Counted from the stretch's first letter, positions 23,401 through 34,236 are shown. The stretch: 64,000 bases of DNA from Toxorhynchites rutilus septentrionalis (GCF_029784135.1 NC_073745.1:241271946-241335945); one strand, 5' to 3'. Notes: generated by a model from the sequence alone, not told the origin. Program-made: numbers and translations.

Positions 23401-26400
23401 AGGTTTTCGATGCAACCTATCTCGAAAATATATGCTTTTGAGCTAAACGAAGATGATTTTTTTCAACACTGCTTTCAGGTATTAGAATATTTTTCGTACA
23501 TATTTTTATCTTTGTGTGTAGGTGTAGTGGGCAACAATATCGGCCTGCAAACATTAGATTTTACTGCGATATTTACAGAACTACAGTAGATTTTGTAAAA
23601 CACAATAAAAATCCTGTTTTTGGCACTTTTTTGGAATCGATGCAAAAAATTTAATTTTTTTTTTCGTCAAAGTAATAAATTATCCTTATGCAAAATTTAT
23701 TGGAGTTTTCAAAACTGCCTTTCAATTTGCGGTGCGATGTTTGTTTAATGATTTATTCATCATCAAAAACAAAGGGGTAATTTTACATTCAAACTGAAAT
23801 ATCTCTGTGTGAAAAGGTCCTACAGGAACGTTCTTGGAACTAAATAAAAGCTGGTTGATGAGGTCAATTGTATTTGCTATTGAATTGGTTTGCAAAAAAT
23901 TGTGTTAGTCCAGAATATTGTTGAAAAAACAAAGAAAAATCGATTTTTCATTTCTTCCCGATATATACAAAGATAAAAATATGTACGAAAAATATTCTAA
24001 TACCTGAAAGTTGTAGCTTCAAAATGATGCGCCTCCCATCGATATGATTTTTGACGGAGTTACAGCATGTCAAAATTCATTTAAAATTTACGACTTCGCA
24101 TTCTGTTCCTCTAATTGTTTTGTCGAGTGTATTTAATCAGCATAAACATTGAAATTTATGAAAGTATGTCGATATCTTTGAATAAATTAATTGTTTGTGA
24201 TTTTCCATTGAATCTGAGACAACTAGAAGTGTCTGACTTGAAGAATCTTCAAAGTACATCCCAGTATAGAACGGGTTATTTTCGTTTTGATTCGAACCAA
24301 TTTCACGAAACTGTTACGATTTTAAAGAAAACAATTTTTTCTTGCAAATCGGCTTCCTTTTGTGCGTTTCACGAAATTTTGTTCGTTTCACCTCGAAACA
24401 TTTCGCTTTTGCTTCTCGTAGCTGTTTCATTAACTTTGACTCATTTGGCGCAAAAGCTTCTTTCTAGAAGACATTCCTTGTCTTCTAGATAAAGAGCATT
24501 AAAATTCAATAACTGAACATTTTTGTTGATGCTATCCCAACAAATTTTAAATCGTATAAGCAGCGTATATACCTCTGATTTATGGTATATGGTGCACCTA
24601 ACTGGCATATACATGCAAAAGTGGAGGCAATATACATAAATGGCAAATGCTTGCTAATCAGTTTGGATGAATATACGACTTACACGACTATTGTCATACC
24701 TATATACGGTTTATCACAAACATAAAAACTGGCGGAAAATATTTAGTCTGACAAGTCGTCATTTGTATATATGCAGCCATTCCATGTCAAACCGATATAG
24801 TGGTTCTCAGGTTTTCGTCAAAAGTGGTAATTTTGTTCTTCATCGCAAAACATTAGACCGGTATTTTTTATTAGTTTTCACGTCCGAAAAATATTTTTTT
24901 CAACTTTTTTCAAAAAGTCATAACTTTTGAAGCACTGAACCGATTTAGATTATCGACGCATCAAATTGAAGTCAATGAGCTAATCATCTGTTAAAAAATA
25001 TTGAACTTTCAATGGACGAATGGAAAATTAAAATGGATTTTATTTTCGTAATTATTGATTGCAGTCATTTTTTATAAATTTTTGAACCACCGGTTAATTT
25101 TAAAAAATCAGATCTCAAAAACGAAAAAATAGCATCTCTGATATCGAGATATGTTTTGTAAAAAATCCACAGCCTTCAAGAAAAAAATTAAAAAAATATA
25201 GCGGCCTCTAGACCAAAGTCATGGAAAAACGACTACAATCAATAATTACAAAAATAAAATTCATTGTTTTTGGAAGTACTACATTTTTTAATAAAAGGCT
25301 AGCTCATTGGCTTCAATTTGACGAGTCGATCATCTAAATCGGTTCAGTAGTTCAAATGTGATCACCCTAAAGAAAAAAGAAAAAAAGAAAAAAATATGGG
25401 TCTAATACTTTGCGATAAATAACAAAACTACCACTTTTCATGGAAATCTGTGAACCACTATATCGGTTTGGCATGGAATGGCCGTATGAGAACATCTTTG
25501 TTCGTAGAAATAGGAATCATTTAATTGACTTCTAGTGTGAGGTGAAATATGAATGTTTAAAATGAGTGGTGGTGATAGTTAAGAACATTAGTTCCGATGA
25601 GATTCAAACTCTGGTTGTTTGGATGATGAGCAGCAGCTATCTCACACGGCTATCTGAAATGTAATGTTTGAGCAGTTGAAACTCGTATATATAATACGAC
25701 AAAGATGCAATCGGATACGTCATTCCTGGTCGTCTATTGTATTTTAGTCGGTCGATTTAATGTCTTGAAGTTTATACAGAAATGCTACGTGTTTTAAGTA
25801 GTCAAAAACATGAAGTAAACATTTTCATTCAAATTTTAGCTGCTTTCGGGCCTGGTCAACTGATAGAGATTAAATTGCCTCCCTAAATCACTATATCACC
25901 ACCAGACGTCGAAACTGCTCATACAACATCGCAGATCTCGATATGTTAAACTCCTAATATGATGGACTCAATTACGATCAAATATGGCTTACTGTTGAAC
26001 GATTTTCCACAGCATATAACACAACTTTTCGCAGTACTACATTGTTTCAATTTATATGTTCATGCGACTCACTTCTGATGAAACCTTCAGCAGAGACCAT
26101 TTTCCTATTATCGATTCCTACAGAATCGCACCAAAATAAACGAAATAAAAGGTAAATTTGTAAATAGTGAAAATGGTGATGTATTTCAAGATAAAATTAG
26201 AGTCGCGGATGTAGTTAAAGGTTCGAATGTAATTGATAATAGTATCGTATCAGGTATCAAGTATCAAGCAAAGTAATCGTAAGGCTCCTCCGGTCATTGA
26301 AATAAAATCTAGAGAGTCATTGCAGCTAAAAATGTATATGAGGTCGTTTTGAACTTGAATGGAGATTTACGTTCTTTAAGTAGATGGTTAAAGTATAAGC

Positions 26401-29400
26401 AATTGAAATTGAACATTAATAAGACTAAATATATGGTAATCTCGCGAAATCGAATAAATGAAAACGTCTCTATTAAGATTGATGATGAGACCATTGATCG
26501 CGTTCGGGAGATTAAATATCTTGGCGTGATTATTGATGACAAACTTAAGTTCAATACTCACATTGACAATGTCATCAACAAAATTGCCAGGAAGTATGGC
26601 ATTTTGTGTCGACTAAGAAGCGATTTAACTATTTGCAGTAAAATACAGCTATACAAATCAATAATCTCTCATCATCTAGACTTTTGTTCTCCCATTTTGT
26701 TTTTGACCAATGAAACGCAAATATCGAGATTACAGCGCTTGCAGAATAAAATAATGCGTTTGATTTTACAATGTACCAGGTTCACTTCCTCATATTTGAT
26801 GCTGGACGCTCTGCAATGGTTATCTGTGAAGCAGAGAACTGTGTATTTAACTATGGTGTTCATTTTTAAGGTAGTTAACGGTTTGCTGCCTCGATATTTG
26901 TGTGATCGAGTTGAAAGGGGAAGTGGCTTTCATAGATGTGATACTAGAAACGCGGATGAAATGAGAACACCACATTTCTTAACATGTGCTTCACAAAATT
27001 CGCTATATTTTAAAGAAGTAAATGTTTTCAACTCGATGCCTAAACATATTAAACGTGTAATAACACTAGCAGAATTCAAGAGAAACTGTATTTTACACGT
27101 TAAAGCTGCATTTTCCTAACATTTATTTATTTTGACGTAGGATTTCGGGAACATATTGGGGTACAACTTGAAAATCCGGAATCGAGTACATCGTGAAAAT
27201 TGTCCAATTTAAAATGCTTATTGCTCAGTCATTTGATGATGGATTGATGAAATTTTTGCGTCAATCGATTTCGGCACTCCATAACAGTTTTTATATTGAA
27301 GAAAATATTATATGTCATGAAACTAACTACCGAACAATTGAAAAATCTCAACCACTATCCTAACGTAAATAACTACTTCTGATTGGTCGAAATGAACGAT
27401 ACATGCGGCGGGTCCCTAACAGAGACATCAAAACCAAGCTGCCTGGGGGAAATCGCATTGAAAATACATAAAAGTAAGGGGAGCTTTTGTTCCCACCGAA
27501 ATGTGTTCCTAACAGAGACATCAAAACCAAGCTGCCTAGAGAGAATCGGCATTGCAAATATATGCAAGTCGGGGGAGCTTCTGTTCCTACCGAAATGTAT
27601 TCCCTAACAGAGATATTAAAACCAAGCTGCCTAGGGAAAATCGGCATTGCTAATATATACAAGTCGGGCGCATTCTTGTATTTCAAGTAAGGTGACTGAT
27701 ACGATTAATTCTAACAAATATAATTTAAATTTGGAACATTAATGTTGAAATGATGAAATTTCATATCAATGACCACACCATCGGTCATTTGTGAAAACTT
27801 TAGCATAAATGTAAGTGTAAAATTGTATATGGTAGCAGTTGTGTTAAAAATGACTTGATATATGAAACGATTTATTTCAATTTTCATAAATAAAAACCAA
27901 GGTGTGTTCCCGCTCGAGAACGGGTCGTTTGGTTTAAGCTGTCTGTTTGGTTCCGTTCATTTTCACCCAAGGAAAGTTTATACGGCGAGTAAAATTGGAA
28001 AAGTGAAGAAATATTAGAAAAAGTGATTCCCCACATGCTCTACATGTAGTATTAGGTGTTGTTAGTCCAATTAAAATTCGCATTGGGTTGAATAAACACT
28101 CTGAAGGTAAATATTATAAAAGAAAATTACCTTTTCCATTTCAAATATGTTTTCTCTATATTAAAGTAACATGTTTTTACTGATGAGAAAAATTGATAAT
28201 TGTGTTCGGTATTGGTAATTATATTATATTACATTGGTGAGTTTTTTTTCTTTATTTCATCCATACATATCACAGGAGGCTTCTCGTCCAGGATCACAGA
28301 GGGCGGTTTTCATCATATCTCGTTCCGCTTCAGTATCTTTAATCTGATACGCACCATTTAACGACTATTTATCATCCCTCTGTCATCATTACTCGGTAAA
28401 CACTGGTGGAGTGAACAAACAATACGCAACAACCAAACAAAACGGACCTTTTCAGGGCCGCTAAATCATTATCAAAGAGTTTATAAGTTTCTATGATGTA
28501 TAAGTGGATAAGTTTCTATGATGGTATGACACTTCTGGAATGGAGAGGGGTCCCATTAAAAATAATACACATATTTCAACCAAAAATATTCCAACCAAAC
28601 ATGACAATTGAAAATTTTCGGAAAACTCTGAAGGAAAATGGGAAAATAAGGAAAATTAAATTCCCATATGTTCTATAATTATATAGTGGCAAGTGCTGTT
28701 AGTCCATTTGATGTTTGCTCTAACGAAATATCTTTATCTTCTATCTATACGAATAAAAATGGATTGCCGAATGTGTTGATAAGAGCAGAACTCGAGGAAG
28801 GAATTGTCCGATTTCTTCTTCTTGAATGGCGTTAACGCTCCCTTGTGGAACTTTTGCCGTCTCAACGTATACATTAACTAGCGTCATTTATTAATACTTA
28901 ATTGAGATTTCTTAAGCCACATAACACGCCTTGAATGTATTCCGAGGGGCAAGCTCTTGAATACGCGTGACCACAGTGCAAGTCGAAGGAAATTTCTTTG
29001 ACGAAAAATCCCCCGGCCAGAACGGAAATCGAACCCGAGCAACCGGCATGATAATGTAAGACGCTAACCACTCGGCCACGGATGCACGATAATTGTCCGA
29101 TTTAGGGCTGTCTTTATTCATATTTTCTGTATAAAACATTTATTCCATGTATCGGAGAAACATGTTATTTGCAAGTGCTTGAAGAATCTTGAACGAGAAT
29201 TGTGTCTGAAAATAATCTATGTTTATATGATAATGAGTTTTGTTACAAATACTAGGAATTTTATAGTAAAAGATAAATTCAACGGGGTCGATAAGAAGAT
29301 CAATCAATGAACAGTTCTGCGATTGGACCCATGAACTTGCTCATAATAAGAAAACGTGAATGTTTGAAGGTATTGATAATAAAAAACAATGTTGGGCGGG

Positions 29401-31783
29401 ATGAAGTTTGCCGGGTCAGCTAGTCTGTTAAATAAAATCAGTTCTTTTTTTTTACTAAACTGATTCCAATGTTGAGAAAACAAAAAATATCTTTTAAATA
29501 AGTCGTCTTGCTCAAACCTCTACAGGGAAAGGAGGCGGACCTTAATAGGAAAATCACCCTTCATCACCCTTAATAGGAAAAAAAAGTTGATTGCCTTGGG
29601 CACAGACGGAGTTTTAACATAGGATCGTGATTGGGTGTATTAGTTGCATTTGAATTAAGTTTTTTCATTGTTCAAAATCTTCAATTTTTTCTCTTTTGAC
29701 ACATCAAATAGAAGCCCTGAAAAAAACGTTTCCTGTATGAACTTGTATCCTTTAAACGGGTTAGATTAGATAACGTGATAGAATGTGGAACCACATTCTG
29801 TTAAAAAATGTACACAAAAATACCATTGAAGATATTACCCCTTTCTTCTGTTTATTCAATTATGCAGAAGAAAACAAGGAGTCATTCTTTAAACATTAAA
29901 CACAAGTCTAAACAGTTAAGATCTACATAAATATAAACCTAAGTCAAATAAATCTATGACAACAGAAATATATTTTAGATAAAAATAGAATTTTCTCTTT
30001 CTTTACCACTTTGTCCGGAACATTGTTTGTAGAGGTTTGTAATAATTTTATAGCCAGATGGTGTATATTGAGTATTCTATCAGCCCTATTCTGTATTCCG
30101 ACGGATTTCCATTTCGTTCGAAACCGTTATTTCGTTCGAGTTATATTTTCGCATTCCCTATTTCGAACGTTTTGTCCATTTAATGTTCGAAGAGAAACAG
30201 ATCGAATCGTTCGAAATATTTCGAATCGATTGAAATACAGAATAGAGGTGTATGGCCATGATTGCTCTCTTGGGAAGTTCGTGTAGCTGCATTAGTGAAT
30301 TGATTTCATTGGCTGCTAAGTTCTGTTTATGTATAGGAAATGGAAAGGAAAATGGGCAAGTGCATTTGAGGAAGTAAAGCGGGCTTCTGAGGAAGACATA
30401 TATGGGGAATATAATATTAAGATCGCGACTACTCAAGCTATCATAATCTGATATGCATGAGTATACCCTTTCGAACTTCTAAATCAACTACCAGAGTTAA
30501 ATTCATTAATTGCCTTTTCTACATAATGTTGTTTGGTTATCATGACATCGCTCGATATCATGACATCCTGTACCACAATTACATAAATTGTTAGTAGCAA
30601 GACCGACACGATAAAGACGTGAATGAGCCCAAATTGATTGAGAAACATACAATACAATTACTGCCCTATGTAGGCAAAAAAATGCTCCACGATGCAACGT
30701 GGAGGAATCGAGTGGCTAGGGCAATCGAAAAAAAACCATTTCAATCGTCAAATTGTTTAACTTTTTACAGGGTCTTTCCGATTAAACGCTCACGCAAAAA
30801 AAATCGAATAGCTCCTTATAATTTGTTTCCCTCCGTCGATGATAACACTGCATTCCCCCCTTCGGGACGATAATATCCGGCTACTCGTTCAGTCAGATCG
30901 GATGGCGTCAAGATGTACAATTTACAATAACGTGTATTTTTAGTGAAATCGTATTACTCGAGCAACCGAAGCCTTAATGGAACTTTGTCCTCTTATGGTA
31001 AGAATTTCAACATTTCTCATTGTCGATTACTTCCACTGGGGGTACGTGGAGGACAGTTGTTATGTTAATAAGCAAAATTTGGCGGAACATGAAGAAGGAG
31101 TAACTCGAATTTCAACAGCATCGAAGTCGTAATGTTAGATTTGTGCATGAAGGATTTTATTCGCCGTTTAAAAGGCGTTATCGAAAAAAGGGGTGGTCAA
31201 ATCGAAAATGACCTAAAATAAGATTTATTTTCGTTTTTTTAAAATAAAAATCGGTTCACTTTTGTAAAAGTTATTAAAATTTGTTGCGTGAGAGTTTAAT
31301 CTGAAAGACCCTGTATATTCAAAAACATTTCTAACTCCATCAGATTACTTTACATAAATTGAATTCGAGATTTTGTCATGGATAAAATGCATTACATTAC
31401 TTCCCACCCCACAGGACAAATGGTACGAGTGCAAGTTCTGCGGTCTGCTGACGATCCAGGCGAGCGCCCTTAAGACGCACATCCGCTCGAACCACCCGAA
31501 AGAGTACGAATCGATGAAGTGTGATCTGTGCAATTTCAGCTCGGTCAACCCGGAGCTGCTGGCGCGCCACAAGAGCGACCACAAGGCGGGTCTCATCAAG
31601 AGTGAGGATTCGCGCGATTCGGTATCCTCGAAGCGCTCGAAAAACGCCCCCGAGAGTTCATCCGACTGTTTTCTGCCGATCGAAAGTACCGACTCGGTGG
31701 TGCATGATGCCGGTGGATTCACCATTCCGGCCGTGATCAACGCACCGGTGGCACACTCAGAGGAAACACAGTTTCCGACCTGA
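20416..31783 (+). CDS. C2H2 zinc-finger protein, 11 fingers, five exons
   Basis: Proposed exons: 20416-20433, 20491-21667, 21730-22139, 22201-22308 and 31415-31783. All introns are GT-AG, phases agree (0, 1, 0, 0), and the total is 693 codons. The long frame lacks an ATG, so a six-codon first exon (METGIA, context AAACGATGG) is inferred. Fingers: two near residues 85-105 and 133-154, a Ser/Thr-rich linker, two near 306-328 and 358-379, then seven more to the C-terminus. Finger 5 spans the second splice junction and finger 8 the third; splicing restores perfect C-x2-C-x12-H spacing in both, which validates the model. An acidic stretch follows finger 6. It is likely a nuclear DNA-binding regulator; ortholog and target are unknown. 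The 9.1 kb fourth intron is full of TEs. Confidence 0.85.
22457..24129. mobile_element. Tc1-like MITE or foldback element with long inverted ends
   Basis: CACTCGACAAAAAAATTAGA at the left and its inverted partner at the right end are flanked by TA (22455-22456 and 24130-24131). TA targeting and this terminal sequence fit Tc1-type elements. The similarity of the arms continues for at least 150 bp (for example GATGGGAGGCGCATCATTTT and its complement near 24030). The 1.67 kb interior has no transposase frame. It is in the long intron of the zinc-finger gene. Confidence 0.75.
23145..23202. repeat. perfect 24-bp hairpin with a 10-nt loop
   Basis: CTGTGTGCGGCTGGTTTTTA plus TGTA (23145-23168) is followed by a 10-nt loop and an exact inverted copy (23179-23202). 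It is far more conserved than the surrounding Tc1-like MITE. As RNA it would fold into an uninterrupted stem. It could be a recent palindromic insertion, a foldback scar or a small-RNA precursor; nothing else in the sequence decides. Confidence 0.8.
24536..25780. mobile_element. copy B of the CCCAGCAAAC MITE, split by another MITE
   Basis: It starts CCCAACAAATTTTAAATCGT. The order of motifs (CACCTAACTGGCATATACAT, GCAAAAGTGGAGGC, TTTGGATGAATAT) matches the intact copy at 43073-44026 in the opposite orientation. It resumes after the nested MITE (24776-25483) at TTCGTAGAAATAGG, and its tRNA-like stretch (complement of 25590-25665) is also shared. The right end is worn and only approximate. Confidence 0.6.
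24776..25483. mobile_element. MITE with GGCCATTCCATG-type inverted ends
   Basis: GCCATTCCATGTCAAACCGA at the left and TCGGTTTGGCATGGAATGGC at the right, continued by ATATAGTGGTTC, form inverted ends of about 34 bp. The interior has an imperfect internal symmetry (CTCTGATATCGAGAT, GCGGCCTCTAG) and no coding sequence. A relative is at 53966-54386 and 56742-56830, where a pogo element is inserted. Confidence 0.7.
26349..27119 (+). pseudogene. non-LTR reverse transcriptase, C-terminal fragment (second family)
   Basis: 256 aa open frame in the long intron. It shows LSRWLKYKQLKLNINKTKYM (end of RT palm), IKYLGVIIDDKLKFNTHIDN, LYKSIISHHLDFCSPI, and a C-terminus VFNSMPKHIKRVITLAEFKR. This order is usual for CR1/L2/Jockey-type ORF2 proteins after the catalytic site. 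The catalytic YADD and everything before it are missing, so it is 5'-truncated. It differs from the Jockey-like family at 3583 and 39267. The frame is undamaged, so the insertion may be fairly young. Confidence 0.75.
27412..27680. repeat. tandem repeat, about 94-bp unit, nearly three copies
   Basis: Units begin with CCTAACAGAGACATCAAAAC at about 27415, 27508 and 27603, so the period is 93-95 bp. Each has CCAAGCTGCCTAGGGA-type and CGGCATTGCAAATATA-type words. Both strands stay open across the array, giving repeat-coded frames that are not real genes. It lies in the zinc-finger intron. Confidence 0.85.
28444..28459 (+). other. histone-type 3' stem-loop relic
   Basis: GGACCTTTTCAGGGCC in the context CCAAACAAAACGG resembles the 3'-end stem-loop of replication-dependent histone genes (six-base stem, four-base loop TTTC), with one stem mismatch. 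No histone coding sequence is seen upstream. A clearer case of the same motif ends the H2A relic near 46207. Confidence 0.4.
28486..29424 (-). repeat. repeat E, copy 1 (GCTGACCCGACAAAC family)
   Basis: Its right end reads GGGATGAAGTTTGCCGGGTCAGCTAG. Its interior shares many words with the copies at 57167 and 62758 (for example ATTCCATGTATCGGAGAAACATG, and CAAATTGGACCCATGAACTTG-like text). No open frame is seen and the class is not known to me. A SINE is inserted at 28815-29090. Confidence 0.55.
28815..29090 (-). repeat. tRNA-derived SINE (type 2), copy 1
   Basis: Read on the - strand it begins GTGCATCCGTGGCCGAGTGG, an A-box-like start of a Leu/Ser-type tRNA. A B-box-like GGGTTCGATTTCC follows after about 45 nt. 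The rest is tRNA-unrelated and ends in a TTC-repeat tail as seen on the + strand. AATTGTCCGATTT flanks it at 28802-28814 and 29091-29103. It is about 276 bp and close in sequence to the copy at 40308-40582. It resembles tRNA-related SINEs known from Aedes. Confidence 0.85.
29425..30079. other. intron interior, nothing recognised
   Basis: AT-rich intronic DNA of the zinc-finger gene with no TE end, exon or hairpin that I can support. Confidence 0.3.
30080..30250. repeat. small MITE with CCTATTCTGTATT ends, TTCGAA-rich
   Basis: CCTATTCTGTATTCC at the left and GAAATACAGAATAG at the right are inverted. The interior has repeated TTTCGTTCGA and TTCGAAATATTTCGAATCGA. Related worn sequence occurs at about 34095-34205 (ATCAGAATAGTG, TCGAAATATTTCGATTCGAG). 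Confidence 0.5.
30506..30697 (-). pseudogene. I-clade ORF2 C-terminal relic
   Basis: The peptide HSRLYRVGLATNNLCNCGTG followed by CHDIE matches the block HLYRIGLAANNLCDCG-x-x-YHDIEH of the I-clade ORF at 34237-35733. This is the cysteine-rich segment after RNase H. Only about 40 codons are recognisable. It lies antisense in the zinc-finger intron. Confidence 0.5.
30768..31313 (+). mobile_element. mariner-like deletion derivative (MITE)
   Basis: CAGGGTCTTTCCGATTAAAC at the left and its inverted partner (GTTTAATCTGAAAGACCCTG-like) at the right are flanked by TA at 30766-30767 and 31314-31315. The interior keeps a transposase scrap, YFHWGYVEDSCYVNKQNLAE, like the region after the last catalytic residue of mariner-like transposases. 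It is 546 bp. It lies 100 bp before the last exon of the zinc-finger gene. Confidence 0.75.
31415..31783 (+). CDS. terminal exon of the C2H2 zinc-finger gene
   Basis: The acceptor CACCCCACAG precedes GACAAATGGTACGAG, in phase 0 with the exon ending at 22308 (AAG then GTGAGT). It encodes the last two fingers, CKFCGLLTIQASALKTHIRS and CDLCNFSSVNPELLARH, then a Ser-rich tail ending QFPT and TGA. GC content and codon use are much higher than in the flanking TE-derived DNA, which marks it as a real host exon. Joined to the upstream exon, it gives the linker HSKDKWYEC typical of consecutive fingers. Confidence 0.85.
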   Translation, partial: DKWYECKFCGLLTIQASALKTHIRSNHPKEYESMKCDLCNFSSVNPELLARHKSDHKAGLIKSEDSRDSVSSKRSKNAPESSSDCFLPIESTDSVVHDAGGFTIPAVINAPVAHSEETQFPT

Positions 31784-31958
31784 GGCGTGCGAGTGCTTTA
31801 ATGTTTTTTAATGTGTTTTAACTCGTAGAAGCTTAAAGCGAAACAGTTTCGTACACGCATATTCTCTTCGTAAGCCTGCAGCAGTGATGCCGTTCATGTG
31901 AAAGTCATCCGTGTTTTATTTATTTATTTTTTAGACGCGGAGTAATATTATATTAAGA

Positions 31959-31964
31959 AATAAA
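31959..31964 (+). terminator. polyadenylation signal of the zinc-finger gene
   Basis: AATAAA lies 176 bp after the stop codon at 31781-31783. It is the first good signal downstream and lies only 91 bp from the stop of the converging acetyltransferase gene, so the two 3' UTRs probably overlap. Confidence 0.6.
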
Positions 31965-32054
31965 CTATTTATCACAATAATAACGCTTGTTGTACGAGAA
32001 AGGTGAATGTTTTCTCATCATATTCCTAGTTTGAAGAAGAAACATTTTCCATTT

Positions 32055-32723
32055 TCACTCAATTTGCTTTGCAAATGTTTTAATCTCTTTGTGTTGTCCA
32101 CTACTTTTAAACACCTGCTGGCCTAGTTCATTCCGGTACTCATTATATGCAAGAGAGTACACACACTGCATACCCAGCTTTTCGCACAGATTTGATGAAT
32201 AGACTCCAGAAGCATCGGTTGTCACCACGCGCAATCCAAGGTCTCTAGCTTTGCCAAACTGTTTCTCCATTAGCAGCTTACCGAGCGCCTTTCCGCGAAA
32301 TTTAGAATCAACTGCCAGATAATGCTGATGATAGACTTCCGAAATTCCGAATCGCTGACAAACATTTGCTTGTTCGCATACGTAACTTAACATACGCAGT
32401 ATTTCACCGAATTTCGTTGTTTCCGTCTTCAATGCAATGTCCTTCAACTTTTCGGATTCGTCAGAATCGATGACTCCAGCCCCAGAGATGCCAACAAGTT
32501 GATCTTCACCTCCGACCAACGCCAGCAAAACGAATCCTTCCGCAATGAGTGATAGGCAAAATTCCATGTCATCCGGGGTGACTTCACTACCGCCGATGTA
32601 AGATATCGTCACCGGTTCTTCGGGGTAGAAGGAATGCGCTAAAAATTCACGAACCTTCTCCCTGTCTGCCAAGGTTGCGCGACGGAAACTAACTTGATGA
32701 TGTAGTTCGGATACTGCTTCCAT
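32055..32723 (-). CDS. arylalkylamine N-acetyltransferase-like GNAT
   Basis: 222 aa, uninterrupted from ATG 32723 to the stop at 32055. It is a GNAT-fold acetyltransferase: N-terminal strand FRRATLADREKVREFL, a central EGFVLLALVGG strand, and acetyl-CoA motif A, YLAVDSKFRGKALGKLLMEK (residues 135-154), where the R-G-x-x-x-G loop binds the CoA pyrophosphate. Motif B follows with DASGVYSSNLCEKLGM. Length and layout match insect aaNAT-like proteins, which acetylate dopamine, serotonin or other arylalkylamines in cuticle tanning and neurotransmitter turnover. The substrate of this member is not known. No signal peptide is seen. It converges on the zinc-finger gene. Confidence 0.85.
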   Translation of the reverse strand: MEAVSELHHQVSFRRATLADREKVREFLAHSFYPEEPVTISYIGGSEVTPDDMEFCLSLIAEGFVLLALVGGEDQLVGISGAGVIDSDESEKLKDIALKTETTKFGEILRMLSYVCEQANVCQRFGISEVYHQHYLAVDSKFRGKALGKLLMEKQFGKARDLGLRVVTTDASGVYSSNLCEKLGMQCVYSLAYNEYRNELGQQVFKSSGQHKEIKTFAKQIE

Positions 32724-32834
32724 GATGAGTTGAGCGTGAATAATTTGCCAAAGGGGGTGAACGAAACGTTATATTCTACTCGGTTGGTTCTCAGACCCAA
32801 CATAATCAGCTTCGATAGATCGTATTTTCTCGAT

Positions 32835-32842
32835 CTATATAG
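32835..32842 (-). promoter_or_regulatory. possible TATA box of the acetyltransferase gene
   Basis: CTATATAG lies about 110 bp upstream of the start codon on the - strand, followed by AT-rich DNA and then a 5' leader. Position and sequence suit a TATA box. This is inference from the motif only. Confidence 0.4.
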
Positions 32843-32899
32843 AGCGCATCTGATGAAATGATTTTCCCACGATCGCGATGATTGCGCACCACACGAAAA

Positions 32900-33240
32900 C
32901 AATCGTGCTGTGCATAAATCATTTGAGGAAGTACAAAACCAGTGTGATGTTTAGAATAAACCTGGCTGGCTGTTGATGGATCATAATCTGTTCGAATCGT
33001 TTAGAAGAAAAATCATCGAATAATTGAGCAGAGTTTGATTCTTTTCTCGATAGACTATGTTGATTAGTTTTTCATCCATATTTGTTTGTTTAATTTTGTT
33101 GACGATAATTTACATTGGAATAGAAAAACTCGTGGCGGTTACATTGGTCTAGCGGAAGATGATTTATCCAAAAATAACGCTTCCGCATGGACTAGAGACG
33201 AATGAACTCTCAGAGTTTAAAGTCTCTTTAATCCAAATCC
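32900..33240. other. intergenic, nothing firm
   Basis: AT-rich spacer upstream of the acetyltransferase gene. A phrase ACTAGAGACGAATGAACTCT near 33190 recurs as ACTAGAGGCGAATGAACTGA near 59735 and may be the edge of an unnamed MITE. Confidence 0.3.
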
Positions 33241-33249
33241 AATCCAATC

Positions 33250-33900
33250 CGCATGGAAATGTCCATTTTGCCCGGGTACTTTTTTAACGTTTGGCCGGTT
33301 GCTTCGATCTGCTGGCCCGAGGAGCTGGCTAGAAGGAGAACGGAAACCTGGTTCCGGGTAGATACGATCGCCGCCCAAAACACGACATCAAAATCGTCAT
33401 CGGTGATTTGAACGCTCAGGTCGACCAAGAGGAGGACTTCAGACCGGTAATAGGTAGGTTCAGCGTTCATTAGAAAACCTACGAAAACGACCTAAACTTA
33501 TCGACTTCACAAAATTGTGTGAAGAACACGGACATACGTAGCACCTTCTTCCAGCACAGCCTCCAATACTGGAGATCACCACAGCTCCCCTCGATGAATC
33601 CTAGAACACCTTGGAAGCAGCAATTAGCAGCACATACCCGACATCGGGTATGAACAACGAGAACGAATGGTTTGACGATGAATGCGGAGCGCTCCTGAAC
33701 GGGAAGGGTGCAGCACGCGCAGCCATGCTGCAATGAGCGACTCGACAAAACTTGGAACGAAACAGACTGAAGCGAAGGCAGCAAACACATCTCTTTCGAG
33801 AAGAAAAGCGCCGACTGGAAGTGAATGTTGTAAATGCCGGATTGGTTATATCCGGTGGACAAAAAGTGCCACACAATGACTAACTTCTTCACTCCGGAGT
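33250..33900 (+). pseudogene. RTE-like endonuclease fragment
   Basis: CCCAAAACACGACATCAAAA onward translates as HDIKIVIGDLNAQVDQEE, the catalytic G-D-x-N block of an apurinic-type endonuclease, followed by a piece with NNENEWFDDECG. It closely matches the better copy at 36340-36950. Frameshifts are frequent and RT is missing. Confidence 0.6.
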
Positions 33901-34236
33901 GTGAACATTAAGCGTAGTTGCTTGACTGGTTCCGCCATGGCTACTACAAATCTTCTGTTAAGAGCGTAGAGGCATTTTTCGTACAAGACTAAATAAACGT
34001 AGAATTACGGGAAAAGTTGTTTTATAGAATAATCTCTTGTAGTGTTTTTTTCATTACCATCCGAAAATAGTCCATTTTTTAAAAGACGCGTTATCAGAAT
34101 AGTGAATCTGTGTGACACTAGCCAAAATATTCGAAATTAAAGACAATTCGAACGAAACAGGAAATGGGATTTGCCAAGTCGATCGAAATATTTCGATTCG
34201 AGGTGATTAAATCATGGAAGTCACATTTTAACTATC

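Noticed and set aside
27360..27690. Repeat-coded proteins on both strands
   Set aside because: They follow the 94-bp tandem repeat and show no codon bias or motif.
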